A stretch of DNA of 64,000 nucleotides from Diplonema papillatum (GCA_030068145.1 JAPJBO010000657.1:62001-126000); one strand, 5' to 3'. Shown: positions 42,681 through 52,435, counted from the stretch's first letter. Notes: generated by a model from the letters alone, not told the origin. Numbers and translations are program-made.

Positions 42681-42900
42681 GTTGCAACTACCGAACCACG
42701 CGTTGAACGGACGTGAAGTCATGCGGGTCTACCCCTACACGGCATGACACACAACCACACCAGGTTGAAACGTCCTGAGGGAGAAAACAACACACGGCGG
42801 TGGAAGCGAAGAACAAACCAGATTGTGTTTGTATTGTATTCGCCCCTCCCGATCTTTCCTCCTTCCATGTCGGAGTCAACGCAGCCGCGTCGTGGTATTT
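42681..42900 (+). repeat. R4 repeat, 5'-truncated
   Basis: It starts at GTTGCAACTACCGAACCACG and runs to AACGCAGCCGCGTCGTGGTA. The GCGCCAGC end is missing. Confidence 0.75.
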
Positions 42901-42934
42901 CTGCCCCCTGTTAGCTAAGCCGGTTAATCCCTTT

Positions 42935-43065
42935 GTCTCCCTGGAACAGCATCGAATTGCTTGCCGCTCTGTATCACGGTGCATCGAGGTTCACCACGGG
43001 CCATCAGGTCCATCCCTATCCCTTAGAGCTGCCAACAATTGTGTGGAGCTGTATTCTTCGGTCTT
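42935..43065. mobile_element. R14 MITE, interior fragment
   Basis: GCATCGAATTGCTTGCCGCT through GAGCTGTATTCTTCGGTCTT matches the R14 interior in scrambled or deleted form. No terminal repeat remains. Confidence 0.45.
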
Positions 43066-43233
43066 CGAGCTCGCGCCCGCCCGCGATGATCAAGACGAGC
43101 TGGGTAGGCGAAAGCAAGACGCATCAGGGCCGTGTCTTGTATGCAGCGTCGGCTGCAAGGTGCAGACCAACAAAGCAGAACTCCTCTCTCGGTACCAAGG
43201 TGCTCGGAAAGACCAGGTGGGGGTGGACGGGCT

Positions 43234-43411
43234 TACATGGTGAAGTCCAGCCTCAGTGGAGTTGAAAGCTGGAGTTAAAAAAAGCGGGCGTCACACACCC
43301 GCTTTTTTTTTCGGGTGTGGATTTACACGCGTTTTGATTGTAGCATATCTGCTTTGTGACTCGGGCACACCCTCTTTGACTCCAGCCTTTGCGGCTGGGC
43401 CTCACCGTGTA
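43234..43411. mobile_element. R11 MITE, copy 1
   Basis: It runs from TACATGGTGAAGTCCAGCCT to GGCTGGGCCTCACCGTGTA, so the ends are inverted and bounded by TA. The interior has AAGCGGGCGTCACACACCCG, a second hairpin. It is related to 47991-48140 and, partly, to 57379-57455, and non-coding throughout. Confidence 0.7.
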
Positions 43412-43744
43412 GTTACGCGATCAGGTCAGCGTCGTGCACCCCAAATGCAACGCGGGCCAGCGAGGTCTCTGAACGGGCCGTCCTCGACACAGGAACGAGT
43501 TCAAACAACCCCCCAACCTGCCCACCCGCAGCAGCGTGTTGATGGGTCCCGCGGTCATTTTGCTGTCGGGCAAAACACAGGGGTCGTGGTCCTTTAATTA
43601 GCAGATCATCATCCCTTGAACAGCGGTTCGACGCAATGTTTCGTCGGACATCCCGCGTGGCTCGTACGCAGCCGCCTCGGAAGTAAACGATTCTTCCATC
43701 CAAACAACGCCCTATTTTTCAACAATAAAACCCCCGTGCATCTA

Positions 43745-43866
43745 TTTTAGCCACATGCAATGTGTGAGGAAACTGAAACCGCCCAAGTAGGTTCATGATC
43801 ATTTGCAAATTTGCCACCTGAAACCACGTCCAGGATTTGGGCTCAGGGTAGTGCAGTCAACGAAAA
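43745..43866 (+). repeat. R5 repeat preceded by ATTTTAG
   Basis: CCACATGCAATGTGTGAGGA to GGTAGTGCAGTCAACGAAAA, with a small deletion of ACCTTCTGATCA. Confidence 0.85.
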
Positions 43867-44087
43867 CTCTAGTTTCCCTTTCTACTTTCTCCTACTCTGG
43901 CGGTGTACGGGTTCCTTCTTTACCGCTGAACCGATCATGCAACCGCGGATTTTCTTCGGTTCCAGTCTGCGCCCTTATGATGCCCATCGAAACCATACGA
44001 ACAGGCAGCGAACAGACTACAAAAAGCTTCTACTCTTTAACCCGCACTGCTTCATGCACAACCTCCCCCCCCCCCCCCTTTTTTTTT

Positions 44088-44172
44088 ACGGGTGTGGTCG
44101 TGGTGTCGGTCGCAATAGTCGCTTTGCTAGCCAAAGAGAGAGACCTAGAAAAAGAGCGCCAGAGAGAAAATG
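44088..44172 (+). repeat. R21 repeat
   Basis: ACGGGTGTGGTCGTGGTGTC, GGTCGCAATAGTCGCTTTGC and TAGCCAAAGAGAGAGA. Nearly identical to 51501-51595; GTGTCGGTCAC motifs also at 25110 and 26884. Confidence 0.85.
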
Positions 44173-44610
44173 GCCCAAACTGCAACCGAATATTAATCAT
44201 GAGAGGCAGGGTTCTGCCTAAACATTAAACTAAGATTTCCCCCCCCTTCCCCTTTTGGCTTTTCGCGGCATCGATAACAAAAAAAGATGATAGGGTGGAT
44301 CGAGCCCCCGTCAAATCCGTGCACACGGCTACCGTTATGTGACCACTTGGACGGCCCACAGTGTCAGAACGGACAGCATCTGAGACGGAATGAGCAAAAC
44401 CTCAAAAAAGAAGGGGGTTACTCCCGCGCTCGCCGGAAGACAAATCATACATCGGCCTAACCACTACACCGCACCTTCACGAATTTGGCCACGTTGGCGA
44501 TGATAAACCTGCCGTCCCTCACTCTTCTCTGACTGTCTTTCTCACTGATTCAGCCGTGCGCCTGCGCCGTACAGTGCGGCCGTGCGCCTTTTTCTGATAT
44601 CTTGCGCACC

Positions 44611-44683
44611 AACCATGGTTGATCCTGCAACAGTCATATGCGTGTTTCAAGGATCAAGCCATGCACGTCTTAGAGTAAACGGA
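44611..44683 (+). rRNA. SSU (18S) rRNA 5'-end fragment
   Basis: The segment reads AACCATGGTTGATCCTGCAA, then CAGTCATATGCGTGTTTCAA, then GGATCAAGCCATGCACGTCT. This is the start of eukaryotic SSU rRNA (universal primer site, then helices 1-4) with scattered substitutions and small indels. Similarity ends near 44683, where an R2-type repeat begins. Only about 73 nt of an ~1.8 kb gene are present, so this is a relic and not a functional gene. Confidence 0.8.
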
Positions 44684-44820
44684 TTGTTGGCAGAAACCAC
44701 CAACGATCGACAACCCCGCTTATACCACGTGTAGCCACGGTCTAAAGGATATTTCTACTGCCGAGAATTACCCGGAGACTATAAATAGCCCCCGGGGTTC
44801 CAAGACAAGCTTCACACTCC
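44684..44820 (+). repeat. R2 long-head unit fused to the SSU rRNA fragment
   Basis: It starts GATTGTTGGCAGAAACCACC, where the SSU similarity stops, then CCACGTGTAGCCACGG, AGGATATTTCTACTGCCGAG and core ACCCGGAGACTATAAATAGC. The tail is decayed (CAAGCTTCACACTCCGAA). Confidence 0.75.
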
Positions 44821-45094
44821 GAACACTTCCCTCGTGGCCGTCGCTGTAATTGAGCGCCCGGACGGCCTCCGTGCGCAAATGGTGTAAAACAATGCTCGCG
44901 TTGACACCTTTTGAAAGGGCTGCCTTGATGTTACTTCGATCAAACTCACACTAAGCTGAAAACCCTAATACACCACCACCGCTGAACGTTGTTGTGTCAG
45001 CTTCAGTGGCGATGTCGGGAGGCTGGTGGCAGCATACCCAAGCAGGGCATGGCCCCCCTTGCGTTGTCTCGTAGCCTTGTTTTGTCAGAGGACA

Positions 45095-45264
45095 CAAAAA
45101 TGACATTGGCCGAAACCACCAATGACCAACAACCAACGATCCTCTTACCTCGTGTAACCACACTCTTACGACACTCAGAGCACAAAGGATATCTTTCCAT
45201 ACCGACGAAGGTCACCCGGAGACTTTAAAACCCCGGAGTTTCAAGCGAACTTTCACTCTAAAAT
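45095..45264 (+). repeat. R2 long-head unit, full
   Basis: AAATGACATTGGCCGAAACC, CCTCGTGTAACCACACTCTT, AAAGGATATCTTTCCATACC, GACGAAGGTCACCCGGAGAC and GAACTTTCACTCTAAAA in order. With 56274-56444 this defines a ~170-bp unit. Confidence 0.85.
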
Positions 45265-45589
45265 ACAGCTCAAAACATCTGCAGACCAACACGAAGAAGC
45301 CTCTGGGCAAACTCCCGTTTGTCACATTTCTCCCATGCAACCCGAGACTTCCTTTACGAACACGCAGACAAAGGTCGCAGGATACGAGTCGGCGTCGTTT
45401 TCTCGGGATTCGACGGTTACTAGCAAACCGCAAAAAAAAAAAAAGAAAGTACCAAAATGTGCGAGGGAGTCGACCGCTCAAACGTTGAGAGGTCTTCTTA
45501 CGGGTAATTCTGTTGCACGCCCACACTTTATTTTGTACGGGAAAACGGCCAGTTAGACTTTGCCGACACTTGCCGGCATCGCGGAGGAC

Positions 45590-46500
45590 CCCCCCCTACT
45601 CGGAGTCTTACACTCCCTGCGACCCTTTTCCCTTTCCCCAATTTTATTTTACACTTTTCTTCGACGAAGACTTGATGCTAGCATCAAGAAAACTAAGTTT
45701 TCCCCCACCCTTTTTGGCGGACAGTTTACGGCATGGCAAATCATGGCTTTGTCCTTTGGGCTACTGTGGCCGACGCCCCCCCCCCCCCAAGCACGTTCTT
45801 GCAATCCCCCCCCATAATTACCCCCAAAAATATAAGATAAAAACACAAACCGACGGAGACCCCCAAACCTTTTTCAACCTTTCCAATACCCTTCAAGGTA
45901 AACCATTATACAACGACCCCCCATGAAGGCAGTGCTCTGCCTAAACATTAAACTAAGTTTTTCCCACCCCGTTTTTTATCCCGGCGGCGGACGTATGGCG
46001 GCATGGCAAACCCTAAAAAATAAGGCCCGAGGCCCCTCCCCCCCACCGCGGTGAAAAAAACACAGGGGGCTAGTCCCTCAAGGTTTCATTCCCCCCTTTG
46101 GGAGCCGTACACTCCCCTCTTTACAACTTTCTATTTTCTATTTTGCATCCCTTTCCGAGACGACATCTTCCTCGAAGAAGACTTGATGCTAGCATCAACC
46201 ATGCATGAGAGGCAGTGCTCTGCCTAAACATTAAACTAAGATTTTCCCCCCCACCAAGGTTCCAGACCCTACCTGCGGAGTCTTACACTCCCTGCGACCC
46301 TTTTTCCCTTTCCCCTATTTTATTTTACACTTTCTTCGACGAAGACTTGATGCTAGCATCAAACATGCATGCGAGGCAGCTTTCTGCCTAAACATTAAAC
46401 TAAGTTTTTCCCACCCCGTTTTTTATCCCGGCGGCGGACGTATGGCGGCATGGCAAACCCTAAAAAATAAGGCCCGAGGCCCCTCCCCCCACCCTCTCCA
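45590..46500 (+). repeat. R7 array with a 447-bp duplication
   Basis: Four R7 units each combine GGAGTCTTACACTCCCTGCG, CTTCGACGAAGACTTGATGC, TAGCATCAAACATGCATG, CTCTGCCTAAACATTAAACT and a CCCC-rich end. The segment TCTGCCTAAACATTAAACTA..GGCCCGAGGCCCCTCCCCC at 45936-46045 recurs 447 bp later at 46383-46492, almost unchanged. The small ORFs (MAAWQTLKN..) come from this repeat. Confidence 0.85.
45838..45925 (+). repeat. R22 repeat
   Basis: ACACAAACCGACGGAGACCC, CTTTTTCAACCTTTCCAATA and AACCATTATACAACGACCCC. Copies at 51677-51765 and, diverged, 20575-20660. Confidence 0.8.
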
Positions 46501-47003
46501 AAGTCTAACTGACACGTTCCCTACGGTAGCAAACGCTTTGTCATTTTTCTATGAAAGAACGGTTTGGCAGCGTGTCCATGTACCCAACAAACAGGGACTA
46601 CCCACGTGCGCCCATCCGTGTCCTTCAATTCCTCGCCCGACCTCCCCCCCCTTTTTGGCGGTCGACCGGAGACTCAAAAACGTTCAAGCGAACTTTCACT
46701 CCCCGCGCTCACCTGGTGCGTTTGGCCCAGCGACAGCTGCACGGGGGGGTTCAAAGAGAACCGTGATCCCCTGCCCATTCATCTTTCAACATCCTTACTT
46801 CTTATTCCAGAACAACACAAAACAAAAAAAAACGCCGTCACAGCCTCCACTCACAGGCAACCGACTGCGCGACGATCGCCGGAAACACAAACCCCGGAAT
46901 TTCAAGCAAACTTTCACTTTAAAACCCGCTTAGCACGAGAAACAGTCGAAAAGGGGGGGGAAGGAAAAGACAGGCGTGCTTTTACATGCTCAACCTTGCC
47001 TTG

Positions 47004-47050
47004 AATAAGCACCTGCTTGTAGGAAACACTCGAGGAGGTCGCCCGTTGCA
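47004..47050 (+). repeat. R1 repeat, 5' fragment next to the hAT MITE
   Basis: ATAAGCACCTGCTTGTAGGA through GAGGTCGCCCGTTGCA. The continuation (R1 3' part, diverged) lies at 47331-47468, so the MITE at 47078-47287 probably landed inside this copy. Confidence 0.6.
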
Positions 47051-47077
47051 ATGCGCGATGATGCAAGGAAGGCATAC

Positions 47078-47287
47078 CATGCAGGGTCAAAACCTTGTGT
47101 CTTTTTAAAACGCTCCCGCGGGGCCGATGGAGCCCTAAAATTTTTTTTGGAAAAAAAAAATTGCTCAACTTCCTCAAAAATTACTGCAGAGTTTGTTCCA
47201 AACTTTTAAAATTCAAAAAACCCAATTTTTTTCCGGAATTTTTTTTTTTGCCGTTTTCAAAAAGACACAAGGTTTTGACCCTGCATG
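47078..47287. mobile_element. MITE, internally deleted derivative of the 14.5 kb hAT element
   Basis: The 29-bp terminal inverted repeats are perfect. The left arm (47078-47106) begins CATGCAGGGTCAAAACC and the right arm (47259-47287) ends in its reverse complement. ATAC flanks both sides directly (47074-47077 and 47288-47291). The right half, read on the minus strand, matches 14475-14615 over about 140 bp, including the block AATTCCGGAAAAAAATTGGG. It carries no coding sequence. hAT insertions normally make 8-bp duplications; here only 4 bp agree, so the precise target duplication is uncertain. Confidence 0.75.
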
Positions 47288-47330
47288 ATACGTATTCATC
47301 AGGCTGATCATCAGCATGCCAAATGACTCT

Positions 47331-47468
47331 GCACAAGATCCCGGATGGGTTCCAAACGAAACACGGGTACCTCTGGGTTTAGTAAGCGTCCAAAAGGAAA
47401 GCCATTGTGGACTGCCTCTAGCCTCCGTCGAATGTGGTAGTGGGCAGTACTTCCCGAGTAATTTTCTG
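47331..47468 (+). repeat. R1 repeat, 3' part, diverged
   Basis: GAAACACGGGTACCTCTGGG, TTTAGTAAGCGTCCAAAAGG and CTGCCTCTAGCCTCCGTCGA match R1 in order downstream of the hAT MITE. Confidence 0.5.
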
Positions 47469-47511
47469 TACAGTTGCAAACGCGCTTGTTCTTGTTCCCA
47501 TTCGAAATCAA

Positions 47512-47632
47512 AAAAAAAAAAAAAAAAAAACGAGGTTAACTGCCTTCGGGTGGGTTAGTTTAGCCGTTGCTGTCGTTGGAGGGAAGATTGCCCAGGCTTC
47601 TAAAGCTCGGAGTTTCAAGCGAACTCTCAGCC
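47512..47632 (+). repeat. chain: A-run, R3 unit, R2 tail
   Basis: About 20 A, then AACTGCCTTCGGGTGGGTTA and TGCTGTCGTTGGAGGG, then GGAGTTTCAAGCGAACTCTC. Confidence 0.8.
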
Positions 47633-47990
47633 TGGGTGTCGTAGGTAGTGACCATGCAGGTGATGGGCACACGTCCGAACCAACAAATGAATTCGCCGAC
47701 TGTGCTGCACACGACTGCAAACACGAGCAGTTTACCTCTGTTCCTTGAATGGTGTACGAGAACTCTGCCTTATCCGGATCGTTCACTCCCGCGATGCCGC
47801 GGCTCGGTTACTGTACTGCTGCTCGTGCGAAGTCGGATGCAGCTATACGCGGCTGTTCGCTTCGAACTGCTGACGATGCGCGCACCAGCGCCGTACTACC
47901 AGAGCTGGGCAGGGCTGGGGAAACGAGACGAGAAGGCAGGTGCGACCGGGGGTGAGAATGAGCAGACGCGAGTTGGAATAGAGCATCCAG

Positions 47991-48140
47991 TACACGGTAA
48001 AGTCCAGCCTCAGAAGCCGGAGTTAAAGCTGGTGTCAAAAAATAGCGGGTGGATCTACACGCGTTATGAAAGGTGTAGCACACCCGCGTTTCGGCACACC
48101 CTCTTTAACTCCAGCTTCTGTTGCTGGACCTCACAGTGTA
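47991..48140. mobile_element. R11 MITE, copy 2
   Basis: It runs from TACACGGTAAAGTCCAGCCT to TGCTGGACCTCACAGTGTA. Inner arms GGAGTTAAAGC and CTTTAACTCC extend the pairing to nearly 40 bp, and the ends fall on TA. TA-flanked CAC-ended elements suggest a Tc1/mariner-type source, an inference from the ends only. Confidence 0.75.
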
Positions 48141-49118
48141 GGTAAGCAGGTGCGAGATCAGGCAAAGCTTGCGCGCTACCTGGGGGGACGGGGGGGTTAT
48201 CCCCCTACGGACGGAGGACACATACGTATGTCGAAAAACACCGAGCCCAGCTGGAGCTCGGACACCGCGTCTCCGGAGTAAAGACACGTCAAAAAGATCC
48301 ACGTTTGCTGCTGTGAACCGATGCGTAACGAGACCTCTTCAAGGCGCCCCAGGTTCCTCGTTTTGCTTGTCGTAAAATTGACTCAGTGTTTTTCCAGAAG
48401 GTTTTCTGCACCCGTCCGTATGGGGTTAAGTAGTATTGCCACAGGCCCGTTCGGAGATCTTGAGGGCACGCTTTGATGCATTGTGTTAACCACAGATCGC
48501 ACTACGTACGCAACGTCCAACAAGGACTTTCGTTACCGTAAATACCACAATTTCTCCGTTAATACGACGTTCTCCCGTCATTAGTTTTGTTGTATCCGCG
48601 CGTCCGAGAGTCCCAGGGCTTACCCAAAAGGGTTGCTTTCATATCCAAACCCTATGCCAATTCTCATTCCTGTGCGCAGCAGTTTTATTCCGGAAATGCT
48701 CTCTTCAGCACAACTGTACTAAAACAGTCTCCTGCTCCCCTGACTTCATGCGAATTGTAAAGATGCCCTTTGAGCTTCACCTCAAAGAAGGCAGTGAGAG
48801 CGCGCCGTGCGAGAGACAAACATAACAGGGGAATTCCACATCGCGAAGTGCGCACAAACAAAAGACTTTCACTGGAACGTGTCCGTGTTTACTTCGGCGG
48901 ACTTGCCGGCATGGCAAACCTAGAAGATATGCCCAGCCGACCCTTTCGGATGCAGGCGCAACTGCGTCTGTCCCTTGCTTTCGGGTAGGAATGGGGATGC
49001 GACGTGAGAGAACTCAGTATCGACCTGCCGACGACAGGCCCTCAGCCGGCCACAGCTTTGTCGCTACTGTGGCCGAGAACCCCCTCCCCATGCCGGAGGA
49101 TGCCCGTCTCCGTGACCG
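48141..49118. other. gene-free stretch, nothing recognised
   Basis: It lies between the R11 MITE and an R6 copy. No shared repeat or domain was found. Confidence 0.45.
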
Positions 49119-49328
49119 TGCTCTAGTAGCACGGGTGGTCCTGGCTGTGACGAGCTACGAACAGCCGCCTGACAAACCAGACTCACACCTGTCCTGTCTG
49201 CAGACACTCAGGTTCCGCGCTGATGATGGTCCGCCTTATAGTGTCCGTGGCTTAAAAAACCGAAACACGGCGCAAACGGGACCAGTGCGGTGTTGAGCAC
49301 ATCCCCATTCCAAGCACGTTCTTGCATC
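49119..49328 (+). repeat. R6 repeat, long copy
   Basis: CGTGCTCTAGTAGCACGGGT to CCAAGCACGTTCTTGCATCC; close to 17752-17990. Confidence 0.85.
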
Positions 49329-49387
49329 CCCATGCCGGGCGTTGCCCGCCCAAAGTCCAACTGACCCGTTTCCAATCTTTAAGAAAC

Positions 49388-49456
49388 AAAACAACTGCCT
49401 TCGGGTGGCTAGTCTGACACTTGCTGTCGTCGGGAAAAAAAAAAAAAAAATTGCGA
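49388..49456 (+). repeat. R3 unit, 3' half, with A tail
   Basis: CAACTGCCTTCGGGTGGCTA, GTCTGACACTTGCTGTCGTC, then an A-run. Further R3 copies: 428-500, 7040-7110, 7255-7330, 24640-24735, 28130-28215, 55735-55800, 58225-58290. Confidence 0.8.
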
Positions 49457-49620
49457 ATATCCAGATTTCTCACTGAAATACTTTGTCTATTGCCTCCCCA
49501 CACAGCCCCAAAGACCAACAGGCAAAGCGTTTCGGTGGGCCCAATCGCCCCCACCGCCACTTCGGGTGGTGCACTTTAAAAAAGAAACGTCGGAGTTTCA
49601 AGCGAACTGTCCCTCTGAGA

Positions 49621-50130
49621 CCCGGATTTCTTTATCGATTCAAGGTGCGGCTTTTTTGCGTTCTCCTCGCCAAATGCGTCATCCTGAATGAGCACCTTTC
49701 TGCCGCATCTCCCTCACCCCTCCTTTTGGGCGTGTTCTCTGCAAACGCCAGTCATCTCATGTGGAAACGAAACCAGCCTCGAAATAGATGAAAGGGAAAG
49801 TCCCCCCCCCCTGAACTTCTACGCACCAAACCCACCACCCACCCCAACCCGGGCTTCCTTTTCACCCCTGCAAACCCGTGAATAGGTGCTACGGGAGTAT
49901 CTGGCAACCGCTGCTTAACAGTGCTCACGTGGGCGGTGTCTTCGGACAGCACCTCGTGATGTTCGCATCACAAAACAAAGAAGACAGTGAAATGGTCGTG
50001 ACCTGGTCGGGTTTCGCTCGCGACCGTTTCCTGAACAATCCTTCACTAAATCCGCGGTTAAATAACCTGGCCTCAGTGGTGCAAGCACCACGCGCTCTTC
50101 AAACCCAAGAAACATTTTCCCCCCCTGAAC
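49621..50130. other. mixed repeat pieces upstream of the USP frame
   Basis: Holds an R9 scrap (49905-49945) and CCCCCCCTGAACTTCT at 49803, which recurs at 50119. AACCCAAGAAACATTT at 50102 recurs near 5278. A plus-strand frame here (NRCYGSIWQPLLNS) superficially resembles a USP cysteine box but overlaps the R9 scrap. Confidence 0.5.
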
Positions 50131-51090
50131 TTCTGCGATGCACAACAACACGATGCACACGAAGCTTTGGTAGCGATCCTCAACGCGACCAATACGACGC
50201 TGGGGCCGGACGAAACAGGGACCCCCTGCCCGGGCTACCAGCTCTTCCTAGCATGCCTGGAGAACCACTGGACCAACTCTGCACGGTGTAATGCATGTGG
50301 ACGCGCTTCTTCCGACAGTCAGGCGGTACAATGTCTGCAAATCCCTTGCGGGAGGAGACTGGAAGATTCTCTCTACGTCCACGAGTTCATAAATCCGGAG
50401 AGAGTGTGCGACTGCAAGGCTGTAGGCACGGTGGTTGAGAATATGGACCTCCGTCTGACAGCTGACTGTGTTCTGATGCAATTTGGCATCTACACGAGAA
50501 ACGGTGCCCGGCGCCAGAATGACGTGGAATTGCCCCCTTTCTTCGGACCACCGGACCATCTGCTACGCCTCGCAGCCGTCGTGGTGCACATGGGGGAGGA
50601 TACGGGTAGTGGACATTTCGTCACATACGTTGCACAAGATACGGGATGGATCCTCTTCGACGACCTGCGAGTTACTTTCGTCGACGACATTCCGTGGGGT
50701 GACGTTTACCTCGCGGCTTTTGTCCGGATCTCCCGGAGTGCCCACAACATGACAGTCCGTGCCCCGTCACCCTCCATGGTGCTTCCTACTCAAGATCGAC
50801 TGCCCGACTCGTCTGCACCCCCAAATTCAGCTGGTAATTTGATGGGCCGACAGTCGGAAGGATCACCTGACTTACTCTACCCCCTTGGTAGTTCACCATC
50901 CTGCCCGCCCTTACCGAACTCCCAATGTCTGACACCGCATGGTCAGTTGCTTGAGCAGTTGGCGGAGTCCCCAGTGCTGCGATGTCAACACTGCTCCATC
51001 GAGTCTACGAGGGATGGCCAGAAGTTTCAAGGTCTGAGGGGACTCCGGGCGCATGAGAGACGTTGCCGACTCGCGGATGTGAGGTTCTGA
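50131..51090 (+). CDS. N-terminally truncated USP (peptidase C19)-like protein with a C-terminal zinc finger
   Basis: USP enzymes cleave ubiquitin from proteins. The frame starts in recognisable homology at AQQHDAHEALVAIL (about 50136), the QQ-D box of USPs. Counting from the TTG at 50167: CNAC at 41-44 and CDC at 81-83 fit the zinc-ribbon cysteines of the fingers subdomain. GHFVTYV at 149-155 followed by GWILFDD at 160-166 is the His box with the catalytic His (H150) and downstream acidic residues. YLAAFVR at 181-187 ends the fold. A Ser/Pro-rich linker (about 195-260) leads to CQHC at 273-276 and HERRC at 296-300, a CCHC-type finger. The frame is open from 50062, but the sequence before about 50131 is shared with other repeats (near 5278 and 49802), and no catalytic-Cys box (GNTCYMN-like) is visible. 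It therefore appears 5'-truncated. A C2H2/CCHC finger next to a cysteine protease recalls proteins of NeSL/R2-type LINEs, but no reverse transcriptase is present here. Confidence 0.7.
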   Translation, partial: FCDAQQHDAHEALVAILNATNTTLGPDETGTPCPGYQLFLACLENHWTNSARCNACGRASSDSQAVQCLQIPCGRRLEDSLYVHEFINPERVCDCKAVGTVVENMDLRLTADCVLMQFGIYTRNGARRQNDVELPPFFGPPDHLLRLAAVVVHMGEDTGSGHFVTYVAQDTGWILFDDLRVTFVDDIPWGDVYLAAFVRISRSAHNMTVRAPSPSMVLPTQDRLPDSSAPPNSAGNLMGRQSEGSPDLLYPLGSSPSCPPLPNSQCLTPHGQLLEQLAESPVLRCQHCSIESTRDGQKFQGLRGLRAHERRCRLADVRF

Positions 51091-51239
51091 TCCACGTCGT
51101 TTCAGCCTCATCGGATTCTTGATTGTTGGCTGGTCTGTTTTACACTCCGCACCCGTTTACCCTGACGAACGGGAGAACTCGAAGTGTCTGTACGGGTGAA
51201 CGCACACTAACATGAGAGGATGGAGGCACGCATATACCG

Positions 51240-51485
51240 CCTGGCCCTGTGCTAGGCGTAGTTTGAGGTTGTACTTATTTCCGAACAACCTACCACGAGC
51301 TTATCCACCCACACACCCACCTTTTACCCCTTTCTTTTTGTTTTCTTTTTCCCGCCCGATGTCGCTGATGACTAACGGACCGTCGGACCCGTCCCAACGG
51401 GGTTACTTATGGAAGTTACAATGAAGGCTTAGACCGGTACGGGCTACATGGCAACCCCTGCTCAACATGTAGAACGTGGGGGGCC
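51240..51485 (+). repeat. R10 repeat, full
   Basis: GCCTGGCCCTGTGCTAGGCG to CCGGTACGGGCTACATGGCA and ACGTGGGGGGCCC. It begins about 150 bp after the USP stop codon. Confidence 0.85.
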
Positions 51486-51500
51486 CTTGATCACATTCAT

Positions 51501-51595
51501 TACGGGTGTGGTCGTGGTGTCGGTCGCAATAGTCGCTTTGCTAGCCAAAGAGAGAGATAGAGAGAAAAAGAGCGCCAGAGAGAAAAGAAAAGATA
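51501..51595 (+). repeat. R21 repeat
   Basis: TACGGGTGTGGTCGTGGTGT to AAGAGCGCCAGAGAGAAAAG. Confidence 0.85.
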
Positions 51596-51676
51596 ACGTT
51601 ATCTTCCGGAAAAGAAGGGTTACGCGAACCCCCGAAAAAATAATTACCCCCCCAAAAAAAAAAAAAGAAAAAAATA

Positions 51677-51765
51677 AAAACACAAACCGACGGTGACCCC
51701 CAAAACCTTTTTCAACCTTTCCAATTCCCTTCAAGCTAAACCATTATACAACGGCCCCCCCCCCC
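51677..51765 (+). repeat. R22 repeat
   Basis: ACACAAACCGACGGTGACCC to AACCATTATACAACGGCCCC. Confidence 0.8.
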
Positions 51766-52435
51766 TGAACACGAAACTAAGATTGTCCCCCCTGCTATCT
51801 CTCCGCCAAACAACCGTGGCAACCAAACCGGATTGTGTCCGCGTCAAGAAGAAGCAAGAAGGCATCAGCCAGCATGTCCAATCCCCTCGGTAGGTGCACA
51901 ACGTTTTTTACTTGGTCAGAAACGATTAGCACCTGCGTTGCCGACGACATGCGAAGACAGACCGTGCAACTTTTGGTGAGAGGGAGGCAAAAGGAGAAAG
52001 GCAATACCACTGTCCACAGGCGTCCAATAACAAACAAAAAAATTGTGATAGGGGAAAAGAGGCTCTTGGTTTTTTTTTTTTTTGAGAAGTCTTTTTACAC
52101 CAAATGCCAACAACCAACACCATCGCAAGCAACACCCCAACCATCAAGCCGCTGAGCGGTGCATAGCAGTCGTGGTGTCTGTATGCGTGCGAGAGAGTTA
52201 CCAGGTGCCCAGTGGAAAAGCGACAGGACTTGCCACTTGGCCAGATGCCTGCGATCAAATCTAGCTCGGAGATACGAATGAACGGTGCACCACACGACAG
52301 CTAAAAACTTCCCCCCAACCACCACCGCCAAAAAATACAACCCGCACCCGTATAGCCCTTTCTTGCTGTGTCGAATAACTGTTATTATTCGACGACCCCC
52401 CCTTTACCAGCTGAATTCGCAAAAAAAAAAAAAAA

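Noticed and set aside
49878-50130. NRCYGSIWQPLLNS as the missing USP cysteine box, joined by a frameshift at the C-run near 50118
   Set aside because: It overlaps an R9 scrap (CGCTGCTTAACAG..ACGTGGGCGG), lacks the GLxNxGNT lead-in, and the intervening text is shared with other repeats. I therefore treat the USP frame as 5'-truncated.
51088-51240. reverse transcriptase downstream of the USP-finger ORF
   Set aside because: No RT motif (such as YADD or FADD) is found in any frame before the R10 repeat starts; the USP frame ends in a stop.
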